DNA of 64,000 bases from Streptomyces sulfonofaciens (GCF_014656295.1 NZ_BNCD01000002.1:558001-622000), one strand, 5' to 3'; counted from the stretch's first letter, positions 1 through 9,361 are shown. Numbers and translations: made by a program. The notes: generated by a model from the sequence alone, not told the origin.

Positions 1-136
1 CCCGGCGATCGGCGGCGTGCTGCGCGACTCCACCGGCGGCTGGAACGCCGCCGTCTGGCTGGACGCCGCACTCGTCGTGGCCGGCTTCCTGCTGCTGTCC
101 CAGGTACGTGGCCGGCGTGCGCAGAGCCCGTCCTGA
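1..136 (+). CDS. MFS transporter, C-terminal end only
   Basis: Reading from base 2, the codons run to a TGA at 134-136 and give a short C-terminal tail: a glycine-rich stretch containing PAIGG, a Trp/Ala-rich hydrophobic helix ending in LLLSQ, then a basic tail. This is what the last transmembrane helix of a major facilitator permease looks like. The gene begins outside the window. It lies 75 bp upstream of an aryl-glyoxylate decarboxylase gene and in the same direction, so it may be the uptake permease of the aromatic catabolic operon. The family call rests on about 44 residues only. Confidence 0.55.
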   Translation, partial: PAIGGVLRDSTGGWNAAVWLDAALVVAGFLLLSQVRGRRAQSPS

Positions 137-211
137 ACCCGCGGCCGCCCGGGGCCCGGCGGACCGCTCCCGCCGGGCCCGCCACCCACGGAACGAGGAA
201 CTGCCACAGAT

Positions 212-1810
212 ATGCGCACTGTCCGCGACGCCGCCTTCGACGAACTGCGCAGGCACGGCCTGACCACCCTGTTCGCCAACCCCGGCTCCACCGAGATCCC
301 GCTCCTGGCCGACCTACCGGACGACCTCCGCTTCGTCCTCGCCCTGCACGAGGGCTCGGTCGTCGGGGCGGCCACCGGCTGGGCCGTCATCCGCGACGAA
401 CCCGCCCTGGTCCTCCTGCACACCACGGCGGGCCTCGGCAACGCCGTCGGCGCACTGGCCACCGCCCGCGCCAACCGCGCACCGCTCGTCGTGCTCGTCG
501 GCCAGCAGGACCGTCGGCACCTCGCCCACGAACCCTTCCTCACCGGCCGGCTGGACTCCCTGGCAGGCGACTACCCGGTACGCGTGGAGACCCCGCTGCG
601 CGCCCAGGACGTGCCCGGCGCCCTCGGCCGCGCCGTGCACGCCGCGCGAACCGGCCGCGGTCCCGCGCTTGTCATCGTGCCGATGAACGACTGGGCGGAG
701 CCCGCGGAGGACCTGCCCGCCCCCGCCCCCGCCGTGCTCCGCCCGGCCGACGGGGCCCGCGCCGAGTCCGTCGCCGAGGTGGCCGCCCTGCTCACCGGCG
801 CCCGCGCCCCCGCGCTGGTGGTGGGCGCCGCCGCCGACAGCCCCGGCACCTGGAGCGCGCTGGTGGCGCTCGCCGAACGGCTCGGCTGCCCCGTCTGGCA
901 GGAGTCGTTCGGTGCCCGCGCCGGATTCCCGCAGGACCACGCCCTCTTCGCCGGCCACCTGCCCGCCGACCGCGGGCGGCTGCGCGCCGCGCTCGCGCCC
1001 CATGACCTGGTGCTCACCATCGGCGCCCCGGTACTGCGCCAGTACGCCTACGCCGAAGGCCCGCTGGTGCACCCGGGCACCCGGCTCGCCCTGGTCACCG
1101 ACGACCCCGCGGAGGCCCACCGCGCCCCCGTCGAACTCGCCGTCCTCGCCCCGCTGGCCGACTTCTGCACCCGGCTCGCCGCCCGGGTCCCCCCGCGCGC
1201 CGCCGACCCGGTACCGCCGCCCGCCCGGCCCCGCCCGGCGCCCCCGGCGGCCGGCGGGCCGCTGCGCACCGCCCATGTGATGACCGCGCTCGCCGAACGG
1301 CTGCCGGCCGACACCGTGGTCGTCGAGGAGACCCCGTCCGGCCGTCCCGACCTGCACGCCCTGCTGCCGGCCCGGGCACCGCTCGGCTTCCTCAGCGCCG
1401 CCATGGGCGGCCTCGGCTTCGCACTGCCGGCGGCCGTCGGGGCGCGCATGGCCGAGCCGCGCAGGCCGGTGGTCGCGGTCCTCGGCGACGGCTCCCTGCT
1501 CTACCAGGTGCAGGCTCTGTGGACGGCCGCCCACTACGACGTCGGCGCGGTCGTCGTCGTCCTCTCCAACGGCCGCTACGCGATCATGGACAGGCTCGTC
1601 GAGAAGGCTGGCGGGAAGGGGCCCTGGCCCGGCTTCGAGGACATCAGCGTCCACGGACTCGCCACATCGCTCGGCTGCCCCGCCGAGCGGATCACCGACC
1701 ACGGCCGGCTGCTCGCCGCGCTCGACGCCGCCGTCCCCACGCTCCGGACCCGCACCCGCCCGCTGGTGCTGGACGTCGCCGTCGAACCCGACCCGGCGTT
1801 CGAGCCCTGA
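212..1810 (+). CDS. mdlC: Benzoylformate decarboxylase-like ThDP enzyme
   Basis: 532-residue thiamine-diphosphate enzyme, expected to decarboxylate benzoylformate or ring-substituted aryl-glyoxylates to the aldehyde in the cytoplasm. Ser26 (NPGSTE), Glu47 (LHEGS) and His70 (LHTTAGLGN) fall where the substrate-binding and catalytic residues of Pseudomonas benzoylformate decarboxylase lie. The C-terminal domain has the GDGS...N cofactor motif (GDGSLLYQ followed by SNGRYAIM). Length is normal for the family. The start is the ATG after an ACGAGGAA ribosome site. It is followed by an aldehyde dehydrogenase that can take the product and then by VanA/VanB-type genes, so a methoxylated substrate such as vanilloylformate is plausible; the exact substrate is inference. 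Confidence 0.85.
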   Translation: MRTVRDAAFDELRRHGLTTLFANPGSTEIPLLADLPDDLRFVLALHEGSVVGAATGWAVIRDEPALVLLHTTAGLGNAVGALATARANRAPLVVLVGQQDRRHLAHEPFLTGRLDSLAGDYPVRVETPLRAQDVPGALGRAVHAARTGRGPALVIVPMNDWAEPAEDLPAPAPAVLRPADGARAESVAEVAALLTGARAPALVVGAAADSPGTWSALVALAERLGCPVWQESFGARAGFPQDHALFAGHLPADRGRLRAALAPHDLVLTIGAPVLRQYAYAEGPLVHPGTRLALVTDDPAEAHRAPVELAVLAPLADFCTRLAARVPPRAADPVPPPARPRPAPPAAGGPLRTAHVMTALAERLPADTVVVEETPSGRPDLHALLPARAPLGFLSAAMGGLGFALPAAVGARMAEPRRPVVAVLGDGSLLYQVQALWTAAHYDVGAVVVVLSNGRYAIMDRLVEKAGGKGPWPGFEDISVHGLATSLGCPAERITDHGRLLAALDAAVPTLRTRTRPLVLDVAVEPDPAFEP

Positions 1811-1989
1811 GCCCGGCACCACCGCGGGCGCCCCCGGCCCGCCGGTGCACCGTCTGACCCCGCACACACGCCGTGCCGCACGGCCCACTGGCCGCCGACC
1901 GGTCGGGGCCACCCCGCCCCCGAGCCCCGGCAGCCCGGCGGTCCCGCACCGGGCCCCGCACCCCGGCACCACGAGAACCGAAGGAGCCC

Positions 1990-3450
1990 ATGATGTCTCT
2001 GCTGGATACGCGCGCCTGGTCGGGCAAGGTCAACATCGGCGGCTGGACGGCCGCCTCCGGCGGCACCGCCCCCGTCGTGGAACCAGCCACCGGCCGGGTC
2101 CTGGAGCACGCCGGCGCCGCCGACGGCCGGGACGTGGCGCGTGCCGCCGAGCACGCCGGACAGTGCAGGACGGCCTGGGCCCGCACCCCGTACACCGAAC
2201 GCGCTGCCGTGCTGCGCCGTGCCGGGGACCTGTTCGCACGGCACGCGGAGGAGATCCAGGGCTGGCTCGTCAGGGAGGCGGGCAGCATCCCCGGCAAGGC
2301 CGCCTTCGAGACGGCCACCGCTGCGCAGGAGTGCTACGAGGCCGCCGCGCTCGCCTCCCGGCCGCTCGGCGAGCTGCTGCCGTCCGCCGAGCCCCGGCTG
2401 AGCATGGCTCGCCGGGTGCCGGCCGGAGTGGTCGGCGTGATAGCGCCTTTCAACGTTCCGCTGGTGCTCGCCATCCGGTCCGTGGCACCCGCGCTCGCGC
2501 TCGGCAACGCCGTCGTCCTCAAGCCGGACCAGCGCACCGCGGTCGGCGGCGGGGTGTCGATCATGCGGGTCTTCGAGGAGGCCGGACTGCCCGAGGGCGT
2601 GCTCACCCTGGTGCCGGGCGGTGCGGCGGCGGGTGCCGCGCTGGTCGCCGCGGGGCCGGTACGGGTGATCTCCTTCACCGGCTCCACCGCGGCGGGCCGC
2701 AAGGTCGGTGCGGCCGCGGCGGACCACCTCAAGCGTGCCCACCTGGAGCTCGGCGGGAACTCCGCGATGATCGTGCTGCCCGACGCGGACCTGGAGCGCG
2801 CCGTCTCCACGGCCGCCTGGGGCTCCTTCTTCCACCAGGGCCAGGTCTGCATGACGACGGGCCGCCACCTGGTCCACGAGTCGGTCGCGGACGAGTACGC
2901 CGAGCGGCTGGCGGAGCGGGCCGGGCGGCTGCCCGTCGGCGACCCGGCCACCGGGGAGGTGGCGCTCGGTCCGGTGATCGACGCCGGTCAGCGCGACAGG
3001 ATCCACTCGCTGGTGACCGCGAGCGTGGCCGGCGGCGCCCGGCTGGCCGCGGGCGGCACCTACCAGGACCTCTTCTACCGGCCGACCGTCCTCACCGCGG
3101 TCACCGACGCCACACCCGCCTACGCCGAGGAGGTCTTCGGTCCGGTGGCCCCCGTGCGCAGCTTCGCGACCGTCGAGGAGGCGGTGGCGCTGGCGGCCGC
3201 GAGCGAGTACGGGCTGTCGCTGGGCATCCTCACCCGCGATGTGATGAAGGCCCTGGACCTCGCCGAACGCATCCCCACCGGGCTCGTGCACATCAACGAC
3301 CAGACGGTCAACGACGAGGTGCCCGCCCCCTTCGGCGGCACCGGCGCCTCCGGTACCGGCGCCCGGTTCGGCGGCGCGGCCAACATCGAGGCATTCACCG
3401 AGACCCGCTGGATCACCGTCCGTGCCCAGGAGGCCGTGTACCCGTTCTGA
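1990..3450 (+). CDS. Benzaldehyde/vanillin-type aldehyde dehydrogenase
   Basis: 486-residue NAD(P)+-dependent aldehyde dehydrogenase, oxidising an aromatic aldehyde to the acid. The catalytic pair is visible: Glu253 in LELGGNS and Cys287 in HQGQVCMT. The PFNVPL motif, the FTGST cofactor loop and the EEVFGPVAPV motif are also present. I chose the ATG at 1990 because AAGGAG lies just upstream; a second ATG follows at once, and an upstream in-frame extension is Pro/Arg-rich and unlike the family. Position directly after the decarboxylase fits oxidation of benzaldehyde or vanillin, giving vanillate for the next gene. Members of this branch also accept other aldehydes, so the precise substrate is not settled. 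Confidence 0.85.
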   Translation: MMSLLDTRAWSGKVNIGGWTAASGGTAPVVEPATGRVLEHAGAADGRDVARAAEHAGQCRTAWARTPYTERAAVLRRAGDLFARHAEEIQGWLVREAGSIPGKAAFETATAAQECYEAAALASRPLGELLPSAEPRLSMARRVPAGVVGVIAPFNVPLVLAIRSVAPALALGNAVVLKPDQRTAVGGGVSIMRVFEEAGLPEGVLTLVPGGAAAGAALVAAGPVRVISFTGSTAAGRKVGAAAADHLKRAHLELGGNSAMIVLPDADLERAVSTAAWGSFFHQGQVCMTTGRHLVHESVADEYAERLAERAGRLPVGDPATGEVALGPVIDAGQRDRIHSLVTASVAGGARLAAGGTYQDLFYRPTVLTAVTDATPAYAEEVFGPVAPVRSFATVEEAVALAAASEYGLSLGILTRDVMKALDLAERIPTGLVHINDQTVNDEVPAPFGGTGASGTGARFGGAANIEAFTETRWITVRAQEAVYPF

Positions 3451-3587
3451 CCCCCTCGGCCGCCGGCGGCCGGCCCGCCGCTTCCCCCGTGTCCTTCCGC
3501 TCAGCGGAAACCGGCCTGTTCACGGCCCGGCGGCGGGAGCACGCTGAGCGCGGTTTCCCCTACCCGGCAACCTTGCAGGAGGAGTCG

Positions 3588-4679
3588 ATGACGTCTTTCG
3601 TCCGCAACCAGTGGTACGTCGCGGCCTTTGGCCGGGAGGTGGGCCGCGAGCTCTTCGCACGCACCGTGTGCGGCGAGCCGATCCTGCTGTGGCGCACCGA
3701 GTCCGGCGCGGTCACGGCCATGTCCGACCGGTGCGTGCACCGCCGCTTCCCGCTCTCCCAGGAACCCAGCCGCATCGTCGGGGACCAGGTCGTCTGCGGC
3801 TACCACGGCTTCACCTACGGCGCCGACGGCGTCTGCGTGAGCGTGCCGGGCCAGAAACGGGTGCCCCGCACCGCACGCCTGACGTCCTATCCGGTCGTCG
3901 AGCAGGACTCGTTCGTCTGGGTGTGGATCGGGGAGAGGGAACTCGCCGACGAGAAGCTCGTCCCGCGCGCGCCCTGGCTCGACCACCCCGGGTACACCAC
4001 CGTCTCCGGCATGGAGCCGCTGGCCGCCCGCTACGACCTGCTGGTCGACAACCTCCTCGACCTCTCCCACGAGACCTATCTGCACGGCGGCTACATCGGC
4101 ACCCCCGAGGTGGCCGAGACGCCGATCACCACCGAGGTGGACGAGGCGGCCGGGGTGGTCCGGGTCAGCAGGCGCATGGACGACGCCGCCTGTCCGCCGT
4201 TCTACGCCAACTCCACCGGCATCGAAGGCCGGATCACCCGCTGGCAGGACATCGAGTACCACGCCCCCTGCCTCTACCTCCTGCACAGCCGGGTCGCCCC
4301 GGTCGGCAGCCGTCCCCCGGAGCCCGACGGCACCGACCCGGACGGCTTCCACATGGAGGTGGTGTACGCGATCACCCCCGAGACGGAGCACAGCACCCAC
4401 GACTTCTGGGCGGTGGCCCGCGACTTCGCGCCGGACGACCAGGCGGTCACCGACTTCGTCCACGACAACAACCGCACCGTGGTCCTCCAGGACGTGGTGG
4501 CGCTCGACGTGCTGGAGAAGGCCATCTCCGCGGAGCGGGACGGCTACCAGGAGCTGAGCATCAACATCGACACCGGTGGCCTCGCCGCGCGCCGCATCCT
4601 CAAGCGGCTGGCCGAGGAGGGCGCCCGGGCCACCGCCGGGAGCACCTCCGCGGGCGCCGAGGCACGTGGGAGCGCCTGA
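3588..4679 (+). CDS. vanA: VanA-like Rieske oxygenase (vanillate O-demethylase oxygenase)
   Basis: 363-residue Rieske non-haem iron oxygenase. The [2Fe-2S] ligands Cys49-x-His51 and Cys70-x2-His73 are clear (DRCVH...VVCGYH), followed by a mononuclear iron site region reading NLLDLSHETYLH. Size and layout match VanA-type demethylases, which convert vanillate to protocatechuate and release formaldehyde. The start is an ATG with GCAGGAGG upstream. Its stop overlaps the next gene (TGATG). A VanB-type reductase lies about 450 bp downstream and formaldehyde-detoxifying genes follow, which supports an O-demethylase rather than a ring dihydroxylase. Confidence 0.85.
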   Translation: MTSFVRNQWYVAAFGREVGRELFARTVCGEPILLWRTESGAVTAMSDRCVHRRFPLSQEPSRIVGDQVVCGYHGFTYGADGVCVSVPGQKRVPRTARLTSYPVVEQDSFVWVWIGERELADEKLVPRAPWLDHPGYTTVSGMEPLAARYDLLVDNLLDLSHETYLHGGYIGTPEVAETPITTEVDEAAGVVRVSRRMDDAACPPFYANSTGIEGRITRWQDIEYHAPCLYLLHSRVAPVGSRPPEPDGTDPDGFHMEVVYAITPETEHSTHDFWAVARDFAPDDQAVTDFVHDNNRTVVLQDVVALDVLEKAISAERDGYQELSINIDTGGLAARRILKRLAEEGARATAGSTSAGAEARGSA

Positions 4680-4876
4680 TGACGGCCCACGACCCGGCGG
4701 CGCTGCCCGGCGGCGTCTTCCGTGTCCACTGGGTGCCCGGTGCCGACCGGCTGCTGGGCGTCTGCTACTGCGGCGCCGAGCAGGAGTTCGAGGACCCGGT
4801 CGACCTGTGGAACTGGCTGCTCGGCCATCCGGAGGCGCCTGAACCCGCCGAGCGACAGCGCCTGGCGCGGGCCTGA
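4679..4876 (+). CDS. Small conserved-looking protein between VanA and VanB
   Basis: 65 residues, starting at an ATG that overlaps the vanA stop by one base (TGATG), so it is probably translationally coupled to the oxygenase. It has a tryptophan/histidine patch (FRVHWVPG), a CYCGAEQEF segment with two cysteines, and an acidic/aromatic DLWNWLLGHP segment, then a charged tail. No signal peptide or membrane helix. I do not recognise the family. The Cys-x-Cys pair and the position inside a Rieske oxygenase operon hint at a role in assembly, iron-sulfur chemistry or electron transfer, but nothing in the sequence proves this. Confidence 0.6.
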   Translation: MTAHDPAALPGGVFRVHWVPGADRLLGVCYCGAEQEFEDPVDLWNWLLGHPEAPEPAERQRLARA

Positions 4877-4941
4877 GCCGCGGCCCGCGCCGCGCACCCC
4901 GGCGCCCGGCGCGCCCGCCCCGCGTTCCCGTGGCCCGTGGC

Positions 4942-4964
4942 CCACGCCCGGCGCCCGGGCGTGG
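4942..4964. other. Hairpin between the 65-residue gene and vanB
   Basis: CCACGCCCG and CGGGCGTGG pair perfectly over 9 bp around a 5-base loop. It sits in the 257-bp GC-rich gap before vanB, where no gene was seen, and may protect or attenuate the message. Confidence 0.4.
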
Positions 4965-5133
4965 CGCGCCCGGGGCCGCACCCAGACCCTTTCACGCCCC
5001 GGACAGGCCCTCCGTGCCCAGGGCCCCTCCACGTCCATGGCCCCGGGCCACGACCGCGCCGGGCCGGGGCCTGCCCCCCCGGGCGGCTCGTGGCCTCGCA
5101 GCCGGCCGTGCCCGCACCCGAGAAAGAGACGCC

Positions 5134-6108
5134 ATGCCCACCACGACGCCCCCGCACTCCGAGGCCGAGCTTGACCTGACCCTGGCGCGCAAGGAGCAAC
5201 TGGCTGACGGTGTCGTCCGGCTGACCCTCGTCCACCCCCAGGGCGAGCCGCTGCCCGCCTGGCGGCCGGGCGCCCACATCGACCTCCTGCTCGGCCCCGG
5301 CCTGGTGCGCCAGTACTCCCTGTGCGGCGACCCGGACGACCCCTCGGTCCTCCAGGTGGCCGTCCTGCGCGAGCCGGACGGCCGGGGCGGCTCCGAGCAC
5401 GTGCACGACAACCTGGCAGAGGGCGGCACGGTACGGATCCGCGGCCCGCGCAACCACTTCCCGCTGGTCGACGCCGAGCGCTACCTCTTCGTCGCGGGCG
5501 GCATCGGCATCACCCCGATCCTGCCCATGGTCGCAGAGGCCGCCCGGCGCGGCGCCGACTGGCGGCTGGTCTACGGCGGCCGCACCCGCGCCTCCATGGC
5601 CTTCGCCGACCGGCTCGCCGGCGACCACCCGGACCGCGTGCGGCTGTGCCCGCAGGACGAGACGGGCCTGCTCGACCTGGACGCGCTGCTCGGCAGCCCC
5701 CGCGAGGGCACCGAGGTCTACTGCTGCGGCCCGGCGCCGCTGCTCGACGCGGTGGAGCGGCGGTGCGCCGGCTGGCCGCCCGGAACCCTGCACGTCGAGC
5801 GCTTCGCGCCCCGCGAGGACCCGGCGCCCGACGGGACGGGCGAGAGCTTCGAGGTGGAACTCGCCGGCAGTGGCACCATCTTGACCGTGCCGCCGGACCG
5901 CTCGGTCCTGGAGGTCCTGGAGGAGGCCGGGGTGCCGGTGCTGTCCTCCTGCCGCGAGGGTACCTGCGGCACCTGCGAGACCGGTGTCCTGGACGGCGTC
6001 CCGGAGCACCGCGACTCGCTGCTGACCGAGGAGGAGCGGGCCGCGGGCGACGTGATGTTCGTGTGCGTCTCACGGTGCGCGTCGAAGCGGCTGGTCCTGG
6101 ACCTCTGA
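5134..6108 (+). CDS. vanB: VanB-like ferredoxin reductase
   Basis: 324-residue reductase with an FMN/NAD(P)H-binding ferredoxin-reductase fold at the N side (flavin motif RQYSLCGDP, nucleotide motif [14 protein letters not shown]) and a plant-type [2Fe-2S] domain at the C end, with cysteines in [13 protein letters not shown] and FVCVSRC. This order is the class IA (VanB) reductase layout and passes electrons from NAD(P)H to the Rieske oxygenase. The start ATG has an AGAAAGAGAC leader; in-frame sequence upstream is low-complexity. Same strand as vanA, separated by the 65-residue gene and a hairpin. Confidence 0.88.
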   Translation: MPTTTPPHSEAELDLTLARKEQLADGVVRLTLVHPQGEPLPAWRPGAHIDLLLGPGLVRQYSLCGDPDDPSVLQVAVLREPDGRGGSEHVHDNLAEGGTVRIRGPRNHFPLVDAERYLFVAGGIGITPILPMVAEAARRGADWRLVYGGRTRASMAFADRLAGDHPDRVRLCPQDETGLLDLDALLGSPREGTEVYCCGPAPLLDAVERRCAGWPPGTLHVERFAPREDPAPDGTGESFEVELAGSGTILTVPPDRSVLEVLEEAGVPVLSSCREGTCGTCETGVLDGVPEHRDSLLTEEERAAGDVMFVCVSRCASKRLVLDL

Positions 6109-6242
6109 GCACGGACCGACCGACCCGCCCGGGTACGCTGCGCGACGCCGCCCCGGGCACGCGAGAGACTCTGCTGGGTCGGGTGGGTACCGGGCGCGCA
6201 ACGTCGAAGTTCGAGTCACAGACAACAGAGAGGCTGTCGGAC

Positions 6243-7331
6243 ATGGCACAGCAGGTGCAGGGTGTGGTCGCGGTGGGCAAGGGCGAGCCGGTCCGGATCG
6301 AGACCATCACGGTGCCGGACCCCGGGCCCGGTGAGGCGGTCGTGGACATTCAGGCGTGCGGCGTCTGCCACACGGACCTGCACTACCGCGAGGGCGGCAT
6401 CAACGACGACTTCCCCTTCCTGCTGGGACACGAGGCGGCGGGCGTCGTGGAGTCGGTCGGCGCCGGGGTCACCGACGTGGCGCCCGGCGACTTCGTCATC
6501 CTCAACTGGCGCGCCGTGTGCGGCCAGTGCAGGGCCTGTCTGCGCGGCCGGCCCTGGTACTGCTTCAACACGCACAACGCCACCCGGAAGATGACGCTCG
6601 CCGGGAAGGGCACGGAGCTGACTCCCGCGCTCGGCATCGGCGCCTTCGCCGAGAAGACGCTGGTCGCCGCCGGCCAGTGCACCAAGGTCGACCCCGCGGC
6701 CTCCCCGGCCGCCGCGGGCCTGCTGGGGTGCGGGGTGATGGCCGGCATCGGTGCCGCGATCAACACGGGCAACGTGGGCCGCGGGGACACGGTCGCCGTC
6801 ATCGGCTGCGGCGGCGTGGGCAACGCCGCCATCGCCGGGGCCCGGCTGGCCGGTGCCGCGAAGATCATCGCCGTGGACATCGACGACCGCAAGCTGGCGA
6901 CCGCCACCGGACTCGGCGCCACCCACACGGTCAACTCCCGCGAGTCCGACCCCGTCGAGGCGATCCGCGACCTCACCTCCGGCTTCGGCGCGGACGTCGT
7001 GATCGAGGCGGTCGGCCGCCCCGAGACGTACCGGCAGGCCTTCTACGCCCGCGACCTCGCGGGAACCGTCGTCCTCGTGGGCGTGCCCACGCCCGAGATG
7101 CAGCTCGAGCTGCCGCTGATCGACGTCTTCGGCCGCGGTGGCGCCCTGAAGTCGTCCTGGTACGGCGACTGCCTGCCGTCCAGGGACTTCCCGATGCTGA
7201 TCGACCTGTACCTCCAGGGCCGGCTCGACCTCGACGCCTTCGTCACCGAGACCATCCCCCTGCAGGACGTGGAGAAGGCGTTCGGCCGGATGCACCAGGG
7301 CGATGTGCTGCGCTCGGTGGTGGTCTTCTGA
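6243..7331 (+). CDS. mscR: Mycothiol-dependent formaldehyde dehydrogenase (S-(hydroxymethyl)mycothiol dehydrogenase)
   Basis: 362-residue zinc alcohol dehydrogenase of the class III-like actinobacterial branch, oxidising the formaldehyde-mycothiol adduct to S-formylmycothiol with NAD+. Catalytic-zinc ligands are in CGVCHTD and GHEAAG, the structural-zinc cysteines in the [15 protein letters not shown] segment, and the cofactor site reads [10 protein letters not shown]. The WRAVCGQC and NTHNATRKM segments are typical of the mycothiol enzyme. The start ATG is preceded by an AGAGAGG site. The stop overlaps the next start (TGATG). The job in this operon is clear: removing formaldehyde made by VanA. 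A nitrosomycothiol reductase activity is also known for the family. Confidence 0.92.
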   Translation: MAQQVQGVVAVGKGEPVRIETITVPDPGPGEAVVDIQACGVCHTDLHYREGGINDDFPFLLGHEAAGVVESVGAGVTDVAPGDFVILNWRAVCGQCRACLRGRPWYCFNTHNATRKMTLAGKGTELTPALGIGAFAEKTLVAAGQCTKVDPAASPAAAGLLGCGVMAGIGAAINTGNVGRGDTVAVIGCGGVGNAAIAGARLAGAAKIIAVDIDDRKLATATGLGATHTVNSRESDPVEAIRDLTSGFGADVVIEAVGRPETYRQAFYARDLAGTVVLVGVPTPEMQLELPLIDVFGRGGALKSSWYGDCLPSRDFPMLIDLYLQGRLDLDAFVTETIPLQDVEKAFGRMHQGDVLRSVVVF

Positions 7332-7960
7332 TGGCGGCCCGCATCGACCACCTGGTCACCTCGGGCACCTTCTCGCTGGACGGCGGGACCTGGGACGTCG
7401 AGAACAACGTCTGGATCGTCGGCGACGACTTGGAGGCCGTCGTGATCGACGCGGCCCACGACGCGGCCGCCATCGCCGAAGCGCTGGGGGGCCGGCGGCT
7501 GACCGCGATCGTGTGCACCCACGCCCACGACGACCACATCGACGCGGCACCGGACCTGGCGGCCCGCACCGGCGCCCCCGTCCTGCTGCACCCGGACGAC
7601 CTTCCGCTGTGGAAGCAGACCCATCCCGAACGCCTCCCCGACGGCGAACTCGCCGACGGGCAGGAGCTGACCGTGGCCGGGACGGTGCTGCGGGTGCTGC
7701 ACACGCCGGGGCACTGCCGCGGCGCGGTCAGCCTCCATGCGCCGGCCCTCGGCACCGTCTTCACCGGTGACACGCTCTTCGCCGGCGGACCCGGCGCCAC
7801 CGGGCGCTCCTTCAGCGACTTCCCGACGATCATCGACTCCATCCGGGACCGGCTGCTGACCCTGCCGGCCGACACGGTCGTGCGCACCGGGCACGGCGAG
7901 AGCACCACCATCGGCACCGAGGCCCCCCACCTGGAGGAGTGGATCGCCCGGGGCCACTGA
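7331..7960 (+). CDS. Metallo-beta-lactamase-fold hydrolase coupled to mscR
   Basis: 209-residue single-domain MBL-fold hydrolase. The metal motif THAHDDH gives His64, His66, Asp68 and His69; further ligands are in TPGHCRG, FTGDTLF and the late TGHGEST. It starts on the ATG that overlaps the mscR stop, so the two are translationally coupled. Actinobacteria often pair these genes, and hydrolysis of S-formylmycothiol to formate and mycothiol is the expected role; that is inferred from family and context. It closes the aromatic-catabolism operon. Confidence 0.85.
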   Translation: MAARIDHLVTSGTFSLDGGTWDVENNVWIVGDDLEAVVIDAAHDAAAIAEALGGRRLTAIVCTHAHDDHIDAAPDLAARTGAPVLLHPDDLPLWKQTHPERLPDGELADGQELTVAGTVLRVLHTPGHCRGAVSLHAPALGTVFTGDTLFAGGPGATGRSFSDFPTIIDSIRDRLLTLPADTVVRTGHGESTTIGTEAPHLEEWIARGH

Positions 7961-8073
7961 TGCCGCGCCCGCCGCAGGGTGTGAGCGCGGCGACCACCGC
8001 CGCGCGCGGGTCCCGCCTGCGGCCGGCCGGCACGACGCCTCAGAGGCTCCTCCCGTAGCGGGCTGCGGGCTGC

Positions 8074-8098
8074 GGGGCTCGGGGTGCGGGGCTCGGGG
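8074..8098 (+). repeat. G-quadruplex-type motif in 14-bp direct repeats
   Basis: Two exact tandem copies of a 14-base unit (8071-8084 and 8085-8098) create four GGGG runs separated by 3-base loops. It lies in the 325-bp gap (7961-8285) between the convergent hydrolase and IclR genes; apart from this and the hairpin at 8228-8269 I see no gene there. Confidence 0.6.
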
Positions 8099-8227
8099 CG
8101 CGGAGGGGCGCCCGGCGGGGCCGCGGGCGGCCGGAGTCCGGCGGGAGGAGTGCGCGGGGGACCGGCCCGGCGGCCCGCCGCGGGAGTGCCGCGGCAGGTG
8201 GCACCCGGGCGGCCGAGCCGTACGGCG

Positions 8228-8269
8228 CCGGTGCGCGGCCCCGCGACCCTTGCGGGGCGGCCGCACCGG
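8228..8269. terminator. Hairpin between convergent MBL and IclR genes
   Basis: Outer arms CCGGTGCG/CGCACCGG and inner arms CCCCGC/GCGGGG form a long GC-rich stem with an asymmetric internal bulge. It lies just past the IclR stop on the minus strand. It could end transcription from both sides; there is no T-run, as usual in Streptomyces. Confidence 0.55.
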
Positions 8270-8285
8270 TCGTGGCGCGGCCCCG

Positions 8286-9119
8286 TCAGGTGCCGGTGAG
8301 CCGCGCGTGCCCGGCCGCCCCCGGCCCCTCGCCGGCCCGCCCGCCGTCGTCCGCGGGGGGCAGCGGCGCGCCCAGCGCCCGGGAGATGCCGCGCGCCGCC
8401 ACCTGGACCAGCGGGATCAGGGCGCGCGGCTCAGCCCTGTCGACATGGGCGACCACCGACACCGCGGCCACCACCTCACCGCCCGCGCCGTGTACCGGCG
8501 CGGCGACCGAGAGGCCGTCGGGCGTCACCTGGCGGGGGCAGACGGCCACCCCGCTGTGCCGTACCTCCGCCAGGATCCGCCGCAGGCGGGCCGGGTCGCG
8601 GAGGGTGTGCTCGGTGTACGCCACCATCGGCTGCGCCAGCACCCGTTCCTGCACCTCGGCCGGCGCGTGGGCGAGCAGCACCCGGCCCACCCCGGTGGGC
8701 GCCAGCGCGAAGCGGCCGCCCACCCGGGTCAGCACCCGCACCGAGTTGCGCCCCGCCAGCCGCTCCACATACAGCACGGACAGTTCCTCGCGCACCGCGA
8801 GCTGGACGTTCTCGCGGGTCACATGGCCCAGGTCGGACAGGTAGGGCAGGGCCAGCTCGCGCAGCCCGAGGCCGCGGGGCGCCAGCGCGGCGATCTCCCA
8901 CAGGTGCAGCCCGATGCGGTACCCGCCGCCCGTCTCGCGCTCCAGCACCCGGTGCGCGGTCAGCTCCTTCACCAGGCGGTACACCGTGGTCAGCGGCAGC
9001 TCCGTGTGCCGGGAGATGTCCGTCAGCGTCAGTACGGGCGTGGCGGGGGTGAACGCCTCCAGCACGCACAGCGCCCGGCCGACCACGGATCCCGTGCCAC
9101 CCCGGTGCCCGTCCTCCAT
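8286..9119 (-). CDS. IclR-family transcriptional regulator
   Basis: 277-residue IclR protein: N-terminal winged helix (about residues 10-75, with LTLTDISRHTELPLTTVYRLVKEL as the helix-turn-helix region) and a C-terminal effector domain with the VHGAGGEVVAAVSV segment. The ATG has GGAGGG a few bases upstream. It converges on the aromatic operon. IclR proteins often control aromatic degradation (PcaR, VanR-like), so it is the best local candidate regulator, but no operator was identified and the link is inferred. Confidence 0.9.
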   Translation of the reverse strand: MEDGHRGGTGSVVGRALCVLEAFTPATPVLTLTDISRHTELPLTTVYRLVKELTAHRVLERETGGGYRIGLHLWEIAALAPRGLGLRELALPYLSDLGHVTRENVQLAVREELSVLYVERLAGRNSVRVLTRVGGRFALAPTGVGRVLLAHAPAEVQERVLAQPMVAYTEHTLRDPARLRRILAEVRHSGVAVCPRQVTPDGLSVAAPVHGAGGEVVAAVSVVAHVDRAEPRALIPLVQVAARGISRALGAPLPPADDGGRAGEGPGAAGHARLTGT

Positions 9120-9361
9120 GGACCCTCCTTCGGGTGACCGGCCGTTCTCCAGGCAAGCTAGACACCCAGGTCACGCGCGTCAATGGAGGGGCGGCGGCCC
9201 CGCGCCCGCCGGCGGCCGACGGCCCGGTCCACACGGCCCCGCCCCGGCCCGCACCGGGCCGTGCCCGCCGGCCCACACGGCCTCGCTCCCGCCGGTCCAC
9301 ACGGCGCAGCCCCCGGCCCCCAGGGCACCCCGGCCCGCCTCCGCCGCGGCCCCGCACGGGT

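Noticed and set aside
314..1972. Long minus-strand ORF of 552 residues opposite the decarboxylase
   Set aside because: Shadow of the plus-strand gene: Gly/Arg/Val-rich, no family features, typical of high-GC antisense frames.
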